NCBI RefSeq assembly: GCF_005943945.1
Contig: NZ_CP040710.1
Span: 507,001-571,000 of the forward strand
Origin: Aggregatimonas sangjinii
GTDB lineage: Bacteria > Bacteroidota > Bacteroidia > Flavobacteriales > Flavobacteriaceae
Reading direction: 5' to 3'
Length of the DNA stretch: 64,000 bases
Numbering within the stretch: the first letter of the stretch is position 1; each line of letters begins with the position of its first letter. The position numbers and the translations under genes were made by a program. The notes under the pieces are model-generated. The model searched no databases and had not been told where the DNA came from. It saw nothing but the letters and a program-made list of their open reading frames with translations. This document shows positions 1-9,074 of the stretch, piece after piece.

Positions 1-358
1 GGTTGTTTTTTAAGGAATGGATAACTTCCTTGATCTGATCGATCTCATCATTGTTCCAATTGCGCCATTGGTGACCGTATACGGGACCTAAATCACCGTT
101 TTCATCGGCCCATTCGTTCCAGATGCGTACTCCGTTTTCCTGAAGGTAACTTACATTGGTATCTCCCTTTAAAAACCAGAGTAATTCATAAACAATGGAT
201 TTTAAGTGCAGTTTCTTGGTCGTCACCATAGGGAAGCCTTCACTTAGATCAAACCGCATTTGATAGCCGAAAACACTTTTGGTACCCGTACCGGTACGGT
301 CGCCTTTTTGATTGCCGTTTTCGAGTACATGTCTGAGTAAGTCGTGGTATTGTTTCAT
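1..358 (-). CDS. thyA: Thymidylate synthase, N-terminal part (cut by window edge)
   Basis: Thymidylate synthase makes dTMP from dUMP with methylene-tetrahydrofolate as methyl donor. The visible 119 residues begin [15 protein letters not shown] and contain [20 protein letters not shown], the family's N-terminal phosphate-binding stretch with its arginine, followed by [19 protein letters not shown] and [21 protein letters not shown], all typical of ThyA. The ATG is at 356-358; the active-site cysteine region lies outside the window. The gene is transcribed leftwards, away from a repeat-filled spacer. Identification is secure; only the C-terminal part is unseen. Confidence 0.96.
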   Translation of the reverse strand, partial: MKQYHDLLRHVLENGNQKGDRTGTGTKSVFGYQMRFDLSEGFPMVTTKKLHLKSIVYELLWFLKGDTNVSYLQENGVRIWNEWADENGDLGPVYGHQWRNWNNDEIDQIKEVIHSLKNN

Positions 359-360
359 AA

Positions 361-657
361 GCCCCCTAGCCCCCAAAGGGGGAACTCTTATGGGTGTGTT
401 TTAATTTGTTTTGCTTCAAAAATAAACAAACAAGATTTGAGGAAAAACAAAAAGTTTTTCCATTTATCAATAATTATCAACCGTACTGGAAGTGCCGCGG
501 GAATACCAGTTCCTCCTTTGGGAATGTTTTGATTTAGCTTCGATAATTAACAAACAAGATTCGAGGAAAAACTTTTAGTTTTTCCAGTTATCATTGATTA
601 TCGACCGCCCCAGAAGTGCCGCAAGAATGCGAGTTCCCCCTTTGGGGGCTAGGGGGC
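361..657. repeat. Inverted-repeat-bounded element with internal tandem duplication
   Basis: A 27-bp GC-rich sequence at 361-387 (GCCCCCTAGCCCCCAAAGGG plus seven bases) recurs as a perfect inverted copy at 631-657. Between them are two imperfect tandem copies of about 115 bp, roughly 412-530 and 538-647. Each has AACAAACAAGATT, a GGAAAAAC...GTTTTTCC hairpin, a GAAGTGCCGC motif and a TTCCnCCTTTGGG end. The element fills the spacer between thyA and nupC and holds no credible gene. Shorter relatives of the GC-rich unit occur near 4,770, 5,010, 35,070 and 38,610. Confidence 0.75.
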
Positions 658-661
658 TTTT

Positions 662-2119
662 TTACCCTAAAATCATTCCTGCAAAAGTAGCGGAAAGTAA
701 GGATGCCAAAGAACCGCCGAGAACGGCCTTTAGACCAAATTCCGAAAGCGTCCTTCGTTGACCTGGGGCTAGAGAACCGATACCGCCGATCTGTATGCCG
801 ATAGAGGCGAAATTGGCGAACCCGCACAGCATATAGGTGGCCATGATTACCGACTTGTTGTAGGTGAGGTGTGGGGTGTTGGCCATATCTTTCAACTCGG
901 CCAATTGGCCGTATCCTATAAACTCACTAGCGGCTAATTTGATGCCCAATAGTTGCCCCATGAGCATGATATCCTCTTTGGCAATACCGATAAGCCACAT
1001 CAGGGGTGCAAAGATGGTACCTAAAATCGCTTCCAGGGAGAACGAATCGTAAACGGAATTCGAGGCGATCCAATCATTTATACCCGTAAAATTTCCAAAC
1101 CCGCCGAGGATACCATTGATCATGGCGATAACGGCTACAAAAACCAAGAGCATCGCACCTACGTTCACCGCCAGTTTTAGGCCTTCAGTGGTTCCGTTCG
1201 CGATGGCATCAAGAAGGTTAGCCCCGATTTTTTCGGAAGAAACATGTACATCGGTATTGACCGCCTCGGTCTGTGGGTAGAGCATTTTAGAGATGACAAT
1301 GGCCCCAGGGGCCGCCATGACCGACGCTGCCAAAAGGTGTTTGGCGAACACCAACTGCAATACTTTGTCCTCGCCTCCTAAAAATTGGATGTAGGCTGCC
1401 AGTACGGCACCGGCAACGGTTGCCATACCACCGATCATTACCAAAAGAATCTCCGACTTGGTCATCTTCTCGAGATAAGCCTTAATCAATAATGGTGCTT
1501 CGGTCTGCCCCAGGAAAATATTTCCTGCGACCGATAGGCTTTCAGCACCGGAGATACCCAAACTTTTTGAAAGCAACCACGCCAAAGCTTTGACTACTTT
1601 TTGAATGATGCCCAAATAGAATAATAACGAGGTAAGTGCCGAGAAGAAAATAATTGTTGGAAGTACCTGAAAGGCAAAAATATAGCCGAAGGTATTCATG
1701 TCTACGACCAGCCCTTCAAAAAGGAACTTGCTTCCCGCCCGTGTATAGCCTAAGATATTGATAAAAACCTCTCCAATGGCTTCAAATATACGTTGAATAA
1801 AGGTGACTTTCAATACCCCGATCGCAATGAGCAATTGTATCGCCAAACCGATGAGAACCGTTCTCCAATTGATGGCCCTCCGATTTGAACTGAACAGAAA
1901 AGCGATCAGGAGCAGGACGGTCATACCGAGCACACCCCTTGCCAAACCCGATACGGTAAATCCCGCATTGGGAATAGCTTCCAGCTCATCGTTTAAAGTA
2001 GCTTCCGGAATGCTTTCCAGCTGTGTAATGTTGGTTATCGAATCGGTCGGAACCTCTTGGCCGAGTAGAGGGAACGCAAAAAGAAGTACAAGCAATAGCA
2101 TCCACAGTTTGGTTCTCAT
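662..2119 (-). CDS. NupC-type concentrative nucleoside transporter (CNT family)
   Basis: This predicted inner-membrane symporter of 485 residues imports nucleosides. An N-terminal hydrophobic segment (about 4-20) resembles a signal or first membrane helix. It is followed by a polar loop and the CNT core: NRRAINWRTVLIGLAIQLL, the FVFQVLP-like stretch FAFQVLPTIIFFSALTSLL, the signature GNIFLGQTEAPLLIKAYL near residue 205, and a gate-like C-terminal half ending in hydrophobic helices. The upstream DUF151 gene stops 17 bp before this ATG, so the two are probably co-transcribed. Whether the coupling ion is sodium or a proton cannot be read from the sequence. Confidence 0.93.
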   Translation of the reverse strand: MRTKLWMLLLVLLFAFPLLGQEVPTDSITNITQLESIPEATLNDELEAIPNAGFTVSGLARGVLGMTVLLLIAFLFSSNRRAINWRTVLIGLAIQLLIAIGVLKVTFIQRIFEAIGEVFINILGYTRAGSKFLFEGLVVDMNTFGYIFAFQVLPTIIFFSALTSLLFYLGIIQKVVKALAWLLSKSLGISGAESLSVAGNIFLGQTEAPLLIKAYLEKMTKSEILLVMIGGMATVAGAVLAAYIQFLGGEDKVLQLVFAKHLLAASVMAAPGAIVISKMLYPQTEAVNTDVHVSSEKIGANLLDAIANGTTEGLKLAVNVGAMLLVFVAVIAMINGILGGFGNFTGINDWIASNSVYDSFSLEAILGTIFAPLMWLIGIAKEDIMLMGQLLGIKLAASEFIGYGQLAELKDMANTPHLTYNKSVIMATYMLCGFANFASIGIQIGGIGSLAPGQRRTLSEFGLKAVLGGSLASLLSATFAGMILG

Positions 2120-2136
2120 GTTGCTTGTTGGGTTGG

Positions 2137-2766
2137 TTAATTGCGTTTGGAAATTTCGTCGCGTAGTTTGGCCGCCTTTTCGTAATCCTCATTGGCTACG
2201 GCCTTGTCCAGTTCCTTATTCAATTCATCAATGGTCAATTCTTGATAGCCATCCGTGGCACCGGACTCGATTTCTACGGTTTCCCCTTCTTGAAGGATTT
2301 CGTCGACCATGATACTATCGTCATTCTCCTCTTTTTCCTTGTCCTTTGAGGAGAATTTCAGGAAAATCCCCGCTTTATCTAAAATCGTCTTGTAAGTGAA
2401 AATAGGTGCGCCAAAACGCAGGGCCAATGCTATGGCATCGCTGGTACGGGCATCTATGATTTCTTCTACCTTGTCCCGCTCGCATATGATGCTTGAGTAG
2501 AATACACCATCGACCAATTTGTGAATGGTCACCTGCTTGATAACGATTTCATAGCGGTCCGCAAAATTTTTAAAAAGGTCATGGGTCAAGGGCCTAGGAG
2601 GTTTGATTTCCTTTTCCAAAGCAATGGCGATGGACTGTGCTTCAAAGGCTCCGATGACTATGGGCAACTTGCGATCGCCTTCCACTTCGTTCAAGATGAG
2701 GGCATAGGCACCGTTCTGTGTCTGGCTGTAGGATATTCCCTTGATTTTTAACCGTACTAAACTCAT
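2137..2766 (-). CDS. Bifunctional nuclease (DUF151/BFN) with C-terminal UVR motif
   Basis: This 209-residue protein has an N-terminal DUF151 domain (about 1-135; KLPIVIGAFEAQSIAIALE and DARTSDAIALALRFGAPIF are family hallmarks), an acidic linker, and a UvrB/UvrC-type motif at about 172-207 (LNKELDKAVANEDYEKAAKL). DUF151 proteins have reported nuclease activity, and UVR motifs mediate protein contacts. The two-part architecture is common in Bacteroidota. It is the first gene of a likely two-gene unit with the nucleoside transporter; a link between nucleic-acid breakdown and nucleoside uptake is only suggested by this order. Confidence 0.9.
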   Translation of the reverse strand: MSLVRLKIKGISYSQTQNGAYALILNEVEGDRKLPIVIGAFEAQSIAIALEKEIKPPRPLTHDLFKNFADRYEIVIKQVTIHKLVDGVFYSSIICERDKVEEIIDARTSDAIALALRFGAPIFTYKTILDKAGIFLKFSSKDKEKEENDDSIMVDEILQEGETVEIESGATDGYQELTIDELNKELDKAVANEDYEKAAKLRDEISKRN

Positions 2767-2888
2767 ATCCTATTTCATTCTTTCGATTGAGACGCGCTAC
2801 CTCTTGTTCCTATAAACTGTTTCTTGCATCGAACCCCTAAACGAACTTACAAGATAACAAACAGCGGTCTTCCTATAAAAATACAAAA

Positions 2889-2930
2889 AGGCTGTTTAAA
2901 TATTGGGCTTTCCATATATTTAAACAGCCC
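2889..2930 (-). terminator. Rho-independent terminator after etfBA
   Basis: A 14-bp stem, GGCTGTTTAAATAT at 2890-2903 pairing with ATATTTAAACAGCC at 2916-2929, is followed on the minus strand by a T-rich run. It lies just past the etfA stop codon and fits the end of the etfBA transcript. Confidence 0.75.
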
Positions 2931-2955
2931 TGTTGGGCGCGCAAATTAACAAAAA

Positions 2956-3924
2956 TTAAGCGTTCTGCGCTTTTATTTCCTTTAATTTTTCGATGAGTTG
3001 TGGTACGACTTCGAAGGCATCTCCAACGATTCCATAATCCGCGGCCTTAAAAAATGGCGCTTCAGGATCGGTATTGATGACTACTTTGGTCTTTGATGAG
3101 CTTACTCCTGCCAAATGTTGGATCGCACCGGAAATACCGATGGCAATGTACAAGTTGCTGGCGACAGGTTTTCCTGTTTGACCTACGTGTTCCCCGTGAG
3201 GTCGCCATCCCAAATCGGAGACGGGCTTGGAGCAAGCGGTAGCGGCGCCCAAGACATCGGCCAACTCTTCGATCATGGTCCAGTTTTCGGGACCTTTGAG
3301 ACCCCGACCAGCAGAAACGACTATATCGGCATCGGCAATGGTGGCCTTGCCTACTACCTTGTCCACTTCAACCGATTTTACGGTAAAATCCGCATCTTCC
3401 AAAGAAGGAGCGAAACTTTCGACGGCTGCAGAAGTCGGGTTCTCGACAACGCCAAAAGCGTTATTCGACACACCAATGACCTTATTTTCAGTGGTAATTT
3501 GCGTATGGGCAAAACCTTTATTACTGAATGCGGTTCTTTTTACCGTAAACGGATCTGTACTTTCTGGAGCCGCCACCACATTGGGAACATATCCTGCGGA
3601 TAGTTTGGCCGCAAGAATCGGTGCCAAGAATTTGGTGTCCGCGCTTGAACTGACGATAATCACTTGTGCCTCTTCTTTTTGTGCAGCTTCCGCAATTAGA
3701 TTGGCAAAAGCTTTAGCATTGAAGGGTTTCAATTTATCATCGGAAACGTTGAGCACTTTAGAGATCCCGTAGGTCCCCAAACTTTCATTGTCCCCGGCAT
3801 TTACGGCTACGGCGGTCACCGTGGTACTCAATTGCTTGGCTACTTCACTGGCATAGGAAGCTACTTCAAATGCATTTTTCTTGAACTTTCCGTTTTCTGA
3901 TTCTGTATATACTAATACTGCCAT
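2956..3924 (-). CDS. etfA: Electron transfer flavoprotein alpha subunit
   Basis: EtfA and EtfB form the soluble FAD heterodimer that takes electrons from acyl-CoA and related dehydrogenases and passes them to the quinone pool through ETF dehydrogenase. The 322-residue length fits the family. The N-terminal half is the alpha/beta domain. The C-terminal FAD domain shows VVSAGRGLKGPENWTMIEEL, GQTGKPVASNLYIAIGISGA and VVINTDPEAPFFKAADYGIV, the standard FAD-binding motifs. It lies 38 bp downstream of etfB in the same orientation, forming an etfB-etfA operon closed by a hairpin terminator. Confidence 0.97.
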   Translation of the reverse strand: MAVLVYTESENGKFKKNAFEVASYASEVAKQLSTTVTAVAVNAGDNESLGTYGISKVLNVSDDKLKPFNAKAFANLIAEAAQKEEAQVIIVSSSADTKFLAPILAAKLSAGYVPNVVAAPESTDPFTVKRTAFSNKGFAHTQITTENKVIGVSNNAFGVVENPTSAAVESFAPSLEDADFTVKSVEVDKVVGKATIADADIVVSAGRGLKGPENWTMIEELADVLGAATACSKPVSDLGWRPHGEHVGQTGKPVASNLYIAIGISGAIQHLAGVSSSKTKVVINTDPEAPFFKAADYGIVGDAFEVVPQLIEKLKEIKAQNA

Positions 3925-3962
3925 TTTTTTTCTTTTTAATCCTTTGAAAGGATAATTAACAC

Positions 3963-4703
3963 TTATATTACTTTGGCCTCATCCTTCAACATGGTGACGA
4001 GCTCGTCTACCGAGCTAGCCAATTTCACCGTTCCTTTAGGCGCTGGCTTATCGAACTTTAGGTCGGTCGTTGCCTTTGTTGCATCAATGGGCTCGACCAC
4101 ATTAAGTTTCTTTTGGCGGGCCATCATGATTCCCCTCATATTAGGGATTCTCAAATCGGTTTCTTCGACCAACCCCTTTTGACCGCCAATGACCAAAGGT
4201 AAGCTTGTGGAGATTTTTTCCTTCCCCCCATCAATTTCCCGCATGGCCGTAGCGGTGTCGCCATCGACCTCTAAACTAATACAGGTGTTAACGAAGTTCA
4301 TATCCAATAAGGTCGCCATGATTCCAGGTACCATACCGCCATTATAATCAATGGATTCCCTTCCTGCAATCACAAGATCATAACCTCCGTTTTTGACTAC
4401 CTCAGCCAGCTGCTGCGCAACGAAAAACCCATCTGTGGGAACAGCGTTTATACGAATGCCTTCATCGGCACCGATAGCCAGCGCTTTTCGCATGGTTGGC
4501 TCGACGGTTGCCTCGCCAACTGTGGCAATATGAACGGTCGCGCCCTGTTTTTCTTTGAACCACATGGCCCGGGTTAAGCCGAATTCGTCATTCGGATTGA
4601 TGACGAACTGAACCCCGTTGGTGTCGAACTTGGTGTCACCATCGGTAAAATTGATTTTTGAAGTGGTATCGGGTACATTACTGATACAAACTAATATCTT
4701 CAT
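3963..4703 (-). CDS. etfB: Electron transfer flavoprotein beta subunit
   Basis: This 246-residue partner of EtfA begins MKILVCISNVPDTTSKINF and carries the EtfB signature around AIGADEGIRI and AGRESIDYNGGMVPGIMATL, which bind AMP structurally and help hold the complex. It is the first gene of etfBA. About 250 bp upstream is a perfect 26-bp palindrome with a candidate promoter next to it, a plausible control site for fatty-acid-type regulation. Assignment is firm. Confidence 0.97.
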   Translation of the reverse strand: MKILVCISNVPDTTSKINFTDGDTKFDTNGVQFVINPNDEFGLTRAMWFKEKQGATVHIATVGEATVEPTMRKALAIGADEGIRINAVPTDGFFVAQQLAEVVKNGGYDLVIAGRESIDYNGGMVPGIMATLLDMNFVNTCISLEVDGDTATAMREIDGGKEKISTSLPLVIGGQKGLVEETDLRIPNMRGIMMARQKKLNVVEPIDATKATTDLKFDKPAPKGTVKLASSVDELVTMLKDEAKVI

Positions 4704-4953
4704 AAGCCTTTAATTTTTATCTTCTTTTTTTAATGTTTTTTCGATGCCTCTGCTCACTGAACTAAGGGTTTAAATCACCTCCCCAAAGGAGGGTCGGAAC
4801 CGCTTTAATCCAATTGCTGACGGGCAAAAAATAAAATTCTAGTCTCCGATAATCTTAGGTTCGAAACTTGGGAAAAACCTTGAGGACGCTGCTTTGGATA
4901 TAGCCGATTTCTAGAAATTTTATTTTGCTGCGCTAAGATAGGGAAAATTCTAC

Positions 4954-4979
4954 AATTTACTATGCATGCATAGTAAATT
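4954..4979 (-). promoter_or_regulatory. Perfect 26-bp palindrome, candidate operator of etfBA
   Basis: AATTTACTATGCATGCATAG plus TAAATT reads identically on both strands. On the minus strand TATCTTAG, one mismatch from the Bacteroidota -7 consensus TAnnTTTG, follows the palindrome closely and points to etfB. A dimeric TetR- or MarR-type regulator is a reasonable guess. The rest of the 581-bp spacer (4704-5284) holds only short GC-rich repeats near 4,775 and 5,012 and no supported gene. Confidence 0.5.
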
Positions 4980-5234
4980 TTGTATTGGATTTTACCTAAA
5001 CGAGTCGTTCATCCCCACGCAAAGGGGGCTATTATTGGTATATTTTAGCGCGCGCTTGGGCACTGTTCTTACTACCTATATTACCATTTATATCAAACTA
5101 GTTAAGATGATATGTCTAGAGTAGGGGGGATTTGATAGCGGGAGGGAAAGCATTCGAAAAAAACAAGGGCATTTGTTCGATGACCCTAAGATATTTTTTG
5201 GTAGCGCTTGGTGAAGTTTTGAGAGATAATTTCC

Positions 5235-5242
5235 TATTTTTG
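5235..5242 (+). promoter_or_regulatory. Candidate -7 promoter element of pdhB
   Basis: TATTTTTG matches the Bacteroidota -7 consensus TAnnTTTG and lies 42 bp before the pdhB start codon. A matching -33 TTTG at the usual spacing is not clear, so this is a weak call. Confidence 0.35.
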
Positions 5243-5284
5243 CGTGCGTTTTAACGCTTTCGTAATTATAAATACGCATACCAT

Positions 5285-6262
5285 ATGAAAACATTACAGT
5301 TCAGGGAGGCGATCGTCGAGGCGATGTCGGAGGAGATGAGAAGGGACGAGTCCATTTATCTAATGGGCGAGGAAGTTGCCGAATACAACGGAGCCTACAA
5401 AGCATCAAAAGGTATGCTTGATGAGTTTGGAGAGAAACGGGTTATCGATACTCCCATTTCCGAGTTGGGTTTTGCAGGTGTCGGTGTTGGGTCTACCATG
5501 ACCGGTAATAGGCCGATCATAGAATTTATGACATTTAACTTTGCATTGGTCGGTATCGATCAAATTATCAACAACGCCGCAAAGATCAGACAGATGTCGG
5601 GTGGTCAGTTTCCTTGTCCGATCGTTTTTCGTGGGCCTACAGGTTCTGCAGGTCAGCTAGGTGCGACACACTCGCAGGCTTTTGAGAGTTGGTACGCGAA
5701 CTGTCCGGGGCTTAAGGTAGTTGTACCCTCTAATCCTGCTGATGCCAAGGGTCTTTTGAAATCGGCCATTCGGGACGATGACCCGGTCATTTTTATGGAG
5801 TCGGAACAGATGTACGGGGATAAGGGAGAAGTGCCCGAAGGCGAATATACCATTCCGATAGGAGTTGCCGATACCCGTCGGGAAGGCAATGATGTGACCA
5901 TCGTATCTTTTGGAAAGATCATCAAAGAGGCCGATACCGCTGCCGATGAACTGGAGAAAGATGGTATCAGTTGTGAGATAATCGATTTGAGAACCGTAAA
6001 ACCATTGGATTATGACGCAGTGGTCGCATCGGTAAAAAAGACAAACCGCTTGGTGATACTTGAAGAGGCTTGGCCTTTCGGGAACGTATCCACGGAAATT
6101 ACCGCTCATGTTCAGGAACACGCTTTCGATTATCTGGATGCGCCCATCCAACGTATAAATACCGCCGACACTCCAGCGCCATATTCCCCGGTTTTACTGG
6201 AAGAATGGTTGCCCAACAAAGATGATGTGATCAAAGCTGTTAAGAAAGTGTTATATCGCTAA
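5285..6262 (+). CDS. pdhB: Pyruvate dehydrogenase E1 component, beta subunit
   Basis: The E1 alpha-beta heterotetramer decarboxylates pyruvate with thiamine diphosphate and passes acetyl groups to E2. The 325-residue protein begins MKTLQFREAIVEAMSEEMRR. It has the transketolase pyrimidine-binding domain (about 4-178; LMGEEVAEYNGAYKASKGML, ISELGFAGVGVG) and the transketolase C-terminal domain (about 195-315; EEAWPFGNVSTEI). The E1 alpha and E2 genes are not in the window, so pdhB stands alone here. A strong terminator follows. Confidence 0.94.
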   Translation: MKTLQFREAIVEAMSEEMRRDESIYLMGEEVAEYNGAYKASKGMLDEFGEKRVIDTPISELGFAGVGVGSTMTGNRPIIEFMTFNFALVGIDQIINNAAKIRQMSGGQFPCPIVFRGPTGSAGQLGATHSQAFESWYANCPGLKVVVPSNPADAKGLLKSAIRDDDPVIFMESEQMYGDKGEVPEGEYTIPIGVADTRREGNDVTIVSFGKIIKEADTAADELEKDGISCEIIDLRTVKPLDYDAVVASVKKTNRLVILEEAWPFGNVSTEITAHVQEHAFDYLDAPIQRINTADTPAPYSPVLLEEWLPNKDDVIKAVKKVLYR

Positions 6263-6289
6263 CGAACGACTTTGAGAAATGTACTTTTG

Positions 6290-6324
6290 CTTCGCCAACC
6301 GAAACGGTCGGCGAAGTTTTTTTT
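6290..6324 (+). terminator. Rho-independent terminator of pdhB
   Basis: CTTCGCC at 6290-6296 pairs with GGCGAAG at 6310-6316, with further ACCG/CGGT pairing inside, and eight T residues follow at 6317-6324. It lies 28 bp after the pdhB stop codon. The next gene's likely start is beyond it. Confidence 0.85.
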
Positions 6325-6367
6325 GGTATGCTATTTGCTAAATGTGCTTCGGAACGTAATGCTAGTA

Positions 6368-8863
6368 ATGAATAAATTTCTTTTTCCATTCCTTCTTCTT
6401 TTTGGCTTATTTGTGACCGCGCAAAGTAAGGTCGGCGGTATCGTTCTTGATGAATTCGATCAGCCCGTTGCCTTTGCGAACGTTATTTTCAAAAATTCTT
6501 CCCAAGGAACGATTACCAATGATGATGGCCGGTTTTATATGGAGTCTGAAAACACCTATGAAACCCTGCTCGTTAGTTTTATCGGCTATGAAGATCAGGA
6601 AATTACCTTGACCCGAAAAGTGAACTACGACATGAAGGTCATTATGAAGGAAGCGACCGAAAATTTACAGGAGGTTGTGGTGATCTCCGGGAAACAATCC
6701 AAAAAGAATAATCCCGCGGTCGATATCCTAAGAAAAATATGGGCTAAAAAACGTCAAAACGGGGTGCGCCAATTCAAACAATACAAATACGATAAGTATG
6801 AAAAGGTAGAATTCGACCTCAATACCATCGATAGTGCCTTAATGAAACGCAAGATTTTTAAAGGACTCGAATTCGTTTTTCAAGATCTTGATACCTCACG
6901 TATCACCGGGAAAACCTACCTGCCGATATTCCTGAACGAAACCTTCTCCCAAGTACATGGTGATAACCTATTAAACGAGGAAAAGGAAAAGGTTTTGGGA
7001 AACAAGAACTCCGGGTTTGATAATAACCAAGCGATTATTGCATTTGTCGAAGACCTTTATCAGGATTATGACGTTTATGATAATTATCTGAAAATCTTCG
7101 ACAAGAGTTTCACCAGTCCCATTTCCCGAACGGGAGTGGATACCTATAACTACGCCTTACGGGATAGCGCATTTATCGACAACAAATGGTGCTATAATAT
7201 CGTGTACTACCCTAGGCGCAAGAATGAATTGACCTTTAAGGGTGATTTTTGGGTAAACGATTCCACTTACGCCCTGAAGGAAATCAACATGGAGGTGACC
7301 AAAAGTGCCAACATCAACTGGGTAAAGGAAATCTACATCGAGCAGGAGTTCGATGTGGTGAACGATTCCGTTTTTCTCTTGAAACGCGACTATATGCTCA
7401 GTGATTTCAGCTTTCGCAAGAAAGAGCAATCAAGGGGAGTCTACGGCAAGCGCACTACGGTATACAATGATTATGTATTCGATGAGGTAAAGCCCAAGGA
7501 ATTCTACCGAAAGGAGAACAATCCGTTCGACCCGGCGGTAATGAACCAGGACAGTACCTTTTGGGCTCGCAATCGGCTCGAGGCTTTGAACAAAGATGAG
7601 AAAGGAGTATACCAATTGCTCGATACGCTAAAGACCGTACCCAAATTCAAGTCGTATTATAATCTGGTAGAGGTGCTCGGTTCCGGATATGTCGAAATCG
7701 ATAAATGGGATATGGATATTGGTTCGGTATATGATTTCTTCGGTTACAACGACGCCGAGGGCCCAAGGTTCCGCGTAGGTGCACGAACGTTTTTTGGTCA
7801 GAACGATCCGTGGCGTTTAGAAGGATACATGGCCTATGGTATTTTCGATAAAAAGTTCAAACACGGTCTGGCCGGGAAATTCTTGTTGGATAAAAAGAGC
7901 AGATTAATCGTTTCCGGAGGACATAGAAGGGATATTGAGCAGCTGGGCGTAAGCCTGACATCTACCAATGATGTGCTCGGTCGCAGTATCGCTTCTTCAT
8001 CGGTATTGACGGTGGGCGCGAACAACAAGCTCACGAACATTAATTTAAGCGCTTTTGCAGTTGAAATAGAGCCTGTCACCAATCTTAGAGTAGGTTTGGG
8101 TACCACGTTCCGAACTTTGAGTTCGGCTTTGCCGGATGACTTCAGCTTGGAATATATCGATCCCACTTCAGCTACGGGATTATCCTCTGAAATCAAGCAG
8201 CTTGAAATGAATGCCCTGATCATTTATACACCAGGCAAAAAAACCATTGGCTATGGTGTCGAACGCAGAAACATCAATGACACCTATAGCACGTTGCTAT
8301 TGAATTATTCACGAGGTATTCAAGGCACCTTAGACAGTGACTTCAATTATGATAAAGTACAATTCTCCTATAGCCAACCCTGGCAGATCGGTGGTTTTGG
8401 CCGCTTGTACAGTACCATAGAATTGGGCAAAACCTTTGGTGATGTGCCACTGGGCCTATTGAGCGTGGTTCCTGGTAACCAAACCTTCTTTACCACCTAC
8501 GGTACCTTTGCCAATCTCGATTTTTATGAATTCGTGACGGATACCTATGCGACACTTCACTTGGAGCACAATTTCAATGGACGGCTGTTTTCGCGTATTC
8601 CCTTTTTGAGGAAACTTAATTTACGGGAAATCGTTGGTCTTCGAGGTGCTTGGGGTGACCTTTCCGATAGCAATATCGCTTTGAGCAGTCCGACTAACGT
8701 TCCGCTCATCGCTCCAAACGATAGGATATATTACGAATGGTCGGTCGGGGTAGGTAATATTTTCAAGATATTCCGTATTGACTTCAATTTCAGGGGTAAT
8801 TATTTGGATACTCCCGACGCAAGACCTTTCGGTATTACCGGAAGCTTTGGTTTTAGCTTTTAA
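6368..8863 (+). CDS. DUF5686 outer-membrane protein with carboxypeptidase-regulatory-like domain
   Basis: This 831-residue exported protein has a signal peptide MNKFLFPFLLLFGLFVTAQ, a CarboxypepD_reg-like beta-sandwich at about 20-105 (GGIVLDEFDQPVAFANVIF, a fold common on TonB-dependent receptors), and a long DUF5686 region rich in alternating beta strands that ends in an aromatic residue (GFSF), as outer-membrane barrels do. The frame is open back to 6272, but the upstream stretch overlaps the pdhB terminator, so the ATG at 6368 is preferred. The substrate is unknown; the family is widespread in Bacteroidota. Confidence 0.88.
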   Translation: MNKFLFPFLLLFGLFVTAQSKVGGIVLDEFDQPVAFANVIFKNSSQGTITNDDGRFYMESENTYETLLVSFIGYEDQEITLTRKVNYDMKVIMKEATENLQEVVVISGKQSKKNNPAVDILRKIWAKKRQNGVRQFKQYKYDKYEKVEFDLNTIDSALMKRKIFKGLEFVFQDLDTSRITGKTYLPIFLNETFSQVHGDNLLNEEKEKVLGNKNSGFDNNQAIIAFVEDLYQDYDVYDNYLKIFDKSFTSPISRTGVDTYNYALRDSAFIDNKWCYNIVYYPRRKNELTFKGDFWVNDSTYALKEINMEVTKSANINWVKEIYIEQEFDVVNDSVFLLKRDYMLSDFSFRKKEQSRGVYGKRTTVYNDYVFDEVKPKEFYRKENNPFDPAVMNQDSTFWARNRLEALNKDEKGVYQLLDTLKTVPKFKSYYNLVEVLGSGYVEIDKWDMDIGSVYDFFGYNDAEGPRFRVGARTFFGQNDPWRLEGYMAYGIFDKKFKHGLAGKFLLDKKSRLIVSGGHRRDIEQLGVSLTSTNDVLGRSIASSSVLTVGANNKLTNINLSAFAVEIEPVTNLRVGLGTTFRTLSSALPDDFSLEYIDPTSATGLSSEIKQLEMNALIIYTPGKKTIGYGVERRNINDTYSTLLLNYSRGIQGTLDSDFNYDKVQFSYSQPWQIGGFGRLYSTIELGKTFGDVPLGLLSVVPGNQTFFTTYGTFANLDFYEFVTDTYATLHLEHNFNGRLFSRIPFLRKLNLREIVGLRGAWGDLSDSNIALSSPTNVPLIAPNDRIYYEWSVGVGNIFKIFRIDFNFRGNYLDTPDARPFGITGSFGFSF

Positions 8864-9048
8864 AACATCGATTTTATGGTCCTTCCGGCACCTACACCGA
8901 ACTCGTTACAGTAAAGGAAAGAATTAAAATATCCGGTGTTACGAGCAATTTGGAGTTGAATTTTGCCACTATTATTTTCGCGTATCCATATGCCATCGCA
9001 ATTATACAATTTCATAGAAATATACCCGTTTAACCCCTTTAGTTTAAT

Positions 9049-9056
9049 TATTTTTG
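9049..9056 (+). promoter_or_regulatory. Candidate -7 promoter element of ppa
   Basis: TATTTTTG fits TAnnTTTG and lies 18 bp before the ppa ATG, implying a short leader. The 210-bp spacer before ppa holds no other supported feature. Confidence 0.4.
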
Positions 9057-9074
9057 CAGTCCTAAATAAACAAG

